Below, in pieces: positions 60,666-64,000 of a stretch of 64,000 nt of DNA. Location of the stretch: contig CM047810.1 of NCBI GenBank assembly GCA_026214975.1, positions 41,002,113 through 41,066,112 of the forward strand. The letters run 5' to 3'. The DNA comes from Gentiana macrophylla (Eukaryota; Streptophyta; Magnoliopsida; Gentianales; Gentianaceae). Each line of letters starts with the position of its first letter. The first letter of the stretch is position 1. The notes beneath the pieces are model-generated. The model ran no database searches. It had not been told where the DNA came from and saw only the letters and a program-made list of their open reading frames with translations. The translations under genes were made by a program, and so were the position numbers.

Positions 60666-61840
60666 AAGTTCAGGGATTATAATGTTTCATTTTAATTATC
60701 AAATGACTAAATTATATTTTATAAGATTTGTGGTATGAGAAGTGTTGAAATAGTGTCCTAAACCCAATCGGGTTGGACCGGATACGACCGGGTCGGATCA
60801 TTTCTACTATTTCTTTATGATTATACATATATAATAAATAGTTTTTCTGTTGTCATATATTTGTTCTTATTAAGAACCAATTATGAATTGTTATATGATA
60901 ACGTCCTTAGTATTAAATTGTGATAGAGAAACTATGATAGGCGATTATGGTTGATGAGAACTCTAATCACTTTAATAAGTTTGATACTTAAATGTCTCTA
61001 GCCTTATGTACTATGAAACTGGGCATTGATAGTACAAACAGGCTAGCACGTATTAGATGTCTTCTGTCTTTAAGGGCAGGGATAGATCTTGTCTATCAAA
61101 ATGTAGAGACACTTAGACTGTACGTGGACGTGTATTAGAGAATGCGTACGTTAGACTGACCCACTTACACTTTTAAGTGTCACACTATATGACGGTTGTG
61201 TAATTATCCTTAGGACCGGAGTCTACATGGAATCACGGTGTGGATTGTCATGCTTTGACACTATTGAGTTTTCCCTTAACCACGGGGCGATCATACGGTA
61301 TGGATTTGGTATGATACTGAAGCATGCGGAGTAAACATGTTAGGTCGTCTGGTAATCGCGTACCCTATGAGTAGGAGTGAATATCCGAAAGGACCTTCTC
61401 ATAAGGAATGTCTAGTTCTCGTATGGGATACGATCAAGATACGATCGTATGGATATTACTACAGCGATATGATTCTATTTACACACTAACCGAGCACATG
61501 AAAGGTAGTAATCATTGCATATTGACTCTTTCGATGATTGAGGGTCATGCACGTGTTGCTAGACGCTATCCATGATCATTAGATGTGAAGGACATTTTTG
61601 TAATTGCGCCTTAGATCTACGGCCAACATATTCAGAAGGCTATCGGGACACACACATATGAACATCAAGTCGGATTAAAATGTGGTTATAGTTGATAACC
61701 AAATAAGGAAAGAATTTATCTCGTACTATAAATGTTATAGTGGTAAATTAATATGGTGGTATTTATTTATTATGAATACATATAATACAAGATATTAATT
61801 GTGTTGATTAATTAAATATACATAGGTTGATGTATATTTA

Positions 61841-61844
<4 letters not shown>

Positions 61845-61907
<63 letters not shown>
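61845..61907. repeat. (AT)n microsatellite
   Basis: About 30 AT units in the copia-3 LTR. Confidence 0.95.
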
Positions 61908-61909
<2 letters not shown>

Positions 61910-62663
61910 ATACATGTATTTTGCAAATTATTTAATCATAGCATTATATTAATTAAAGAATATTCCGGATGCCAATTTATGGCTATAAGGGGTGCAGGTA
62001 TTAAGTATTTAAGTGTATAAGATACACTTGAATTGTGCAATTTAATTAATGAGATTACCATAATATTAATACTGAATATTAATTGATTTTGGGAAAATAG
62101 ATTTATGGTAATATAATAAGATATATTCAATATAAGACATTGTCAATATAATTTGGAAATATATTTAATATAAGATATTAAGTATTAATGAGATAAATCA
62201 ATCAAAGGGATTTTCCTTATTTTATTAGGAAAATGTTTTCTTTTCTCCTTAATCTACTAGGAAGCTTTTCCTAATCAGATTGAGAGAAATAAGTGGCGCC
62301 TCACTCCCTATAAAAGCAAAGGGTTGGCTAGCTCTTCTGTACACCATTAATCCAAGAACTTATTGTTATTATGAAAAATAAGAGAGTTTCTTAGAGAGAG
62401 ATTATTGAGAGAGAAAAGGTCGACCAAGCAATCGAGTTTTTCTAGTAGCAAGGCTTGGCGGGATTCCGGCGAGGTGCTCGTGCACGTGGACGGCTTGCGC
62501 ACATCTACTCCTACCGGACGGTCAAAGCGTCGATCTTTTAGATCAACCAAGGTGATATTACCGTCCCCTCTCTTATATGTTTATTGTTTAAACAAAGTCG
62601 ATACTGGTTTGGAAAATCAAATTTTGAAATTTCCGATGTGTTACTCGATTGATTTCCTTACAG

Positions 62664-62675
62664 TGGTATCAGAGC
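62664..62675 (+). promoter_or_regulatory. copia-3 primer binding site
   Basis: TGGTATCAGAGC, one base after the LTR end. Confidence 0.9.
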
Positions 62676-64000
62676 GGTTTTCGAGCTTAAGCAATAAGCA
62701 TTTCTTATTCGCGTAGTAAATTAGATCCAATAGATTAAAACATGTATGATATTGATCCGTAATAGATACACCAAAAGAAAAGAAAAAAAAAAGGAGGAGA
62801 GGCTGCGGCGGCACCACCGCCATACCGGCGCCGGTTGCCGGCGGCTGTCGGCACCACCGTCCCCCCTCCCCTTTTTGTTTTGTTTTGTGCATTTTTATGT
62901 TTTCAATATGGTCTATAGTTCATGGTTGCTTTTTGATTGTTGGGGACCAATGGTTCAAAATGTTTGAACCATTGGTCAACCTAGGCCATTACAAATCTGT
63001 TTGGAATAGGTCTAGACCTCTTCCAAAATTTTGATTTTGGAAAAGCCCTAGATGCTTTTTGGCTTGATTTTAATTATACCGAAGGCATTCCTTTTGATTA
63101 TGAATCAAAAAAGGAAAAAGAACAAAATAGGACCACATGATTTTAATTTTTATTTAAAATAGTTTAAATCTGAAAAAAATTGAAATTAAAGTTATTAATT
63201 AATTAAACGTTAATTAATTAATTGATTGGATGCTTCAATGACGCAAGTAGTTAAAATTTAATTTTTTTTTTCATAAGATATTGATTGTATGGATTAGATG
63301 GTAGATATAATATGATTATATGGACCCCGATTGATCATGGACTCGACCAATATGATAGATGTGAATGCTTTATTTATGTTGGTTTTTATTGTTGTCATAG
63401 GCCGTTATGAAGAACGTGACCTAGTTTTATTTTTGCATTATCCGAAATAAGCATTCCAGGTCTCAGAACAGGGCTTGACCTCATTCCCGTTAGCTCCCCC
63501 CGTATGCGGCGGATGTAAAATTTATTAGATAGATTTTATGAAAAAATAAATTGAAGACAAAGATGAAGACCAAAAGAAAGAAGAATAAATATTCCATTGG
63601 AGAATGACGCATGAAAGATCCATTGGCGGTTGCAGCTACCCTTAGTTTGTGACCCGCGATTTCGTCAGTTTGTATTCGAAACCGCACCTAGGAAAAGTCC
63701 ATGATCATACCGGTTATATTGTGCACGGAATGTTGTGTATGTTTTACTTTATATGATATTGTAGTAATATGCACGTAATAGATGAGACCGTAATTAAATA
63801 TTAAATTAATTAAGTGAATTAATTTAAAATTACTCCAACGACAAAAATCGAGTTATAATATGTCTCCTAATATTATAGTGACAGTGAAGAGCCCTGGTTC
63901 GGATCCAACTGATCGGCCCACGTCAGGAGTTGACCTACCTCGGGTATATCGTCATTATCGAGATATGATCGTTATGAGATCTCATGAATACTTGGGTTAC

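Larger units (their letters stand above)
43384..60742 (+). mobile_element. Candidate TIR element carrying B3 gene remnants, split by retrotransposons
   Basis: Without the retroelements 44608-59067, the pieces 43384-44607 and 59073-60742 form one unit. The left end (TAGGCGGCTTGTATCGGCAC, then CACGAAAATACTATTAGCAC) resembles the small TIR element at 31996. Subterminal stretches are loosely inverted copies: TTTATAAACTATACACTTTA with CTTCTTCATTACTTC on the left, and on the right (complement) TTATAAAATATAATTTAGTC with CATCTTCATCTTCTTC. Both sides carry AACGTC arrays. The right terminus is probably beyond copia-3. The class (CACTA- or Mutator-like) is not settled. Confidence 0.4.
60743..64000 (+). 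mobile_element. copia-3: 5' LTR, PBS and leader of a Ty1/copia element, continues off window
   Basis: The LTR is 60743-62662 (1,920 bp; TGTTGAAATAG...CCTTACA). PBS TGGTATCAGAGC (62664-62675) is a perfect initiator-Met complement. A TATAAAAG box is at 62309-62316. The following 1.3 kb shows no gag, only a GC-rich part (62795-62870) and AT-rich DNA, so the leader is long or the element is non-autonomous. The left flank is AGAAG (60738-60742). Confidence 0.8.

Overview
The window is nuclear DNA of a flowering plant, most likely a eudicot. Two intron-rich genes with typical plant proteins (sucrose-phosphate phosphatase and a calcium-dependent protein kinase) sit in a sea of nested LTR retrotransposons, DNA transposons, MITE-like elements and AT microsatellites. 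I saw no bacterial-style operons, tRNA, rRNA or CRISPR.

Layout. 1-5,970: the 5' two thirds of an Athila-lineage Ty3/gypsy element on the minus strand (ATH-1: RNase H/RT, protease, gag, PBS, 5' LTR). 5,971-8,589: LTR-like debris and a C-rich degenerate minisatellite. 8,590-12,657: a nearly complete PIF/Harbinger transposon with perfect 12-bp TIRs and a TAA target duplication, divergent Myb-type and transposase genes, the latter broken. 13,067-13,171: a possible 34-residue membrane peptide gene. 14,569-26,341: a second Athila-lineage element (ATH-2, minus strand, GAAGG target duplication) that keeps a gag tail and a frameshifted env-position ORF3, has lost pol, carries a 495-bp inverted repeat, and has a copia element (15,384-20,355) in its 3' LTR. 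26,573-27,312: a TIR element with a G-rich minisatellite.

27,636-37,090 is the genic island. SPP (8 coding exons, 425 codons) catalyses the last step of sucrose synthesis. A CPK1-like kinase (7 coding exons, 586 codons) is a calcium sensor and kinase. Both lie on the minus strand with every exon joining in frame. They are neighbours, not a pathway unit.

37,638-42,915: a hAT-type MITE upstream of the kinase, split by a second copia element (38,292-42,860). 43,384-60,742: a TIR-like element holding B3-domain gene remnants and AACGTC-rich arrays, blown apart by ATH-3 (44,608-57,118), by ATH-4 nested in ATH-3's 3' LTR (50,319-56,591, ATAGG duplication), and by a solo LTR (57,124-59,067). 60,743-64,000: the 5' LTR, PBS and untranslated leader of a third copia element that runs off the window.

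The most unusual signal is shared by ATH-2, ATH-3 and ATH-4. Each has two polypurine-tract motifs, one at the 3' LTR and one 1.1-1.5 kb inside, and all six are immediately preceded by a small hairpin whose stem sequence differs every time while the loop stays close to AGGA. This looks like a structure under compensatory selection. Also notable are E2F-type sites beside the TATA box of the ATH-4 LTR, two independent insertions using the same ATGTG target, and two coding-dead copia elements with identical LTRs that do not have the usual TG...CA ends.
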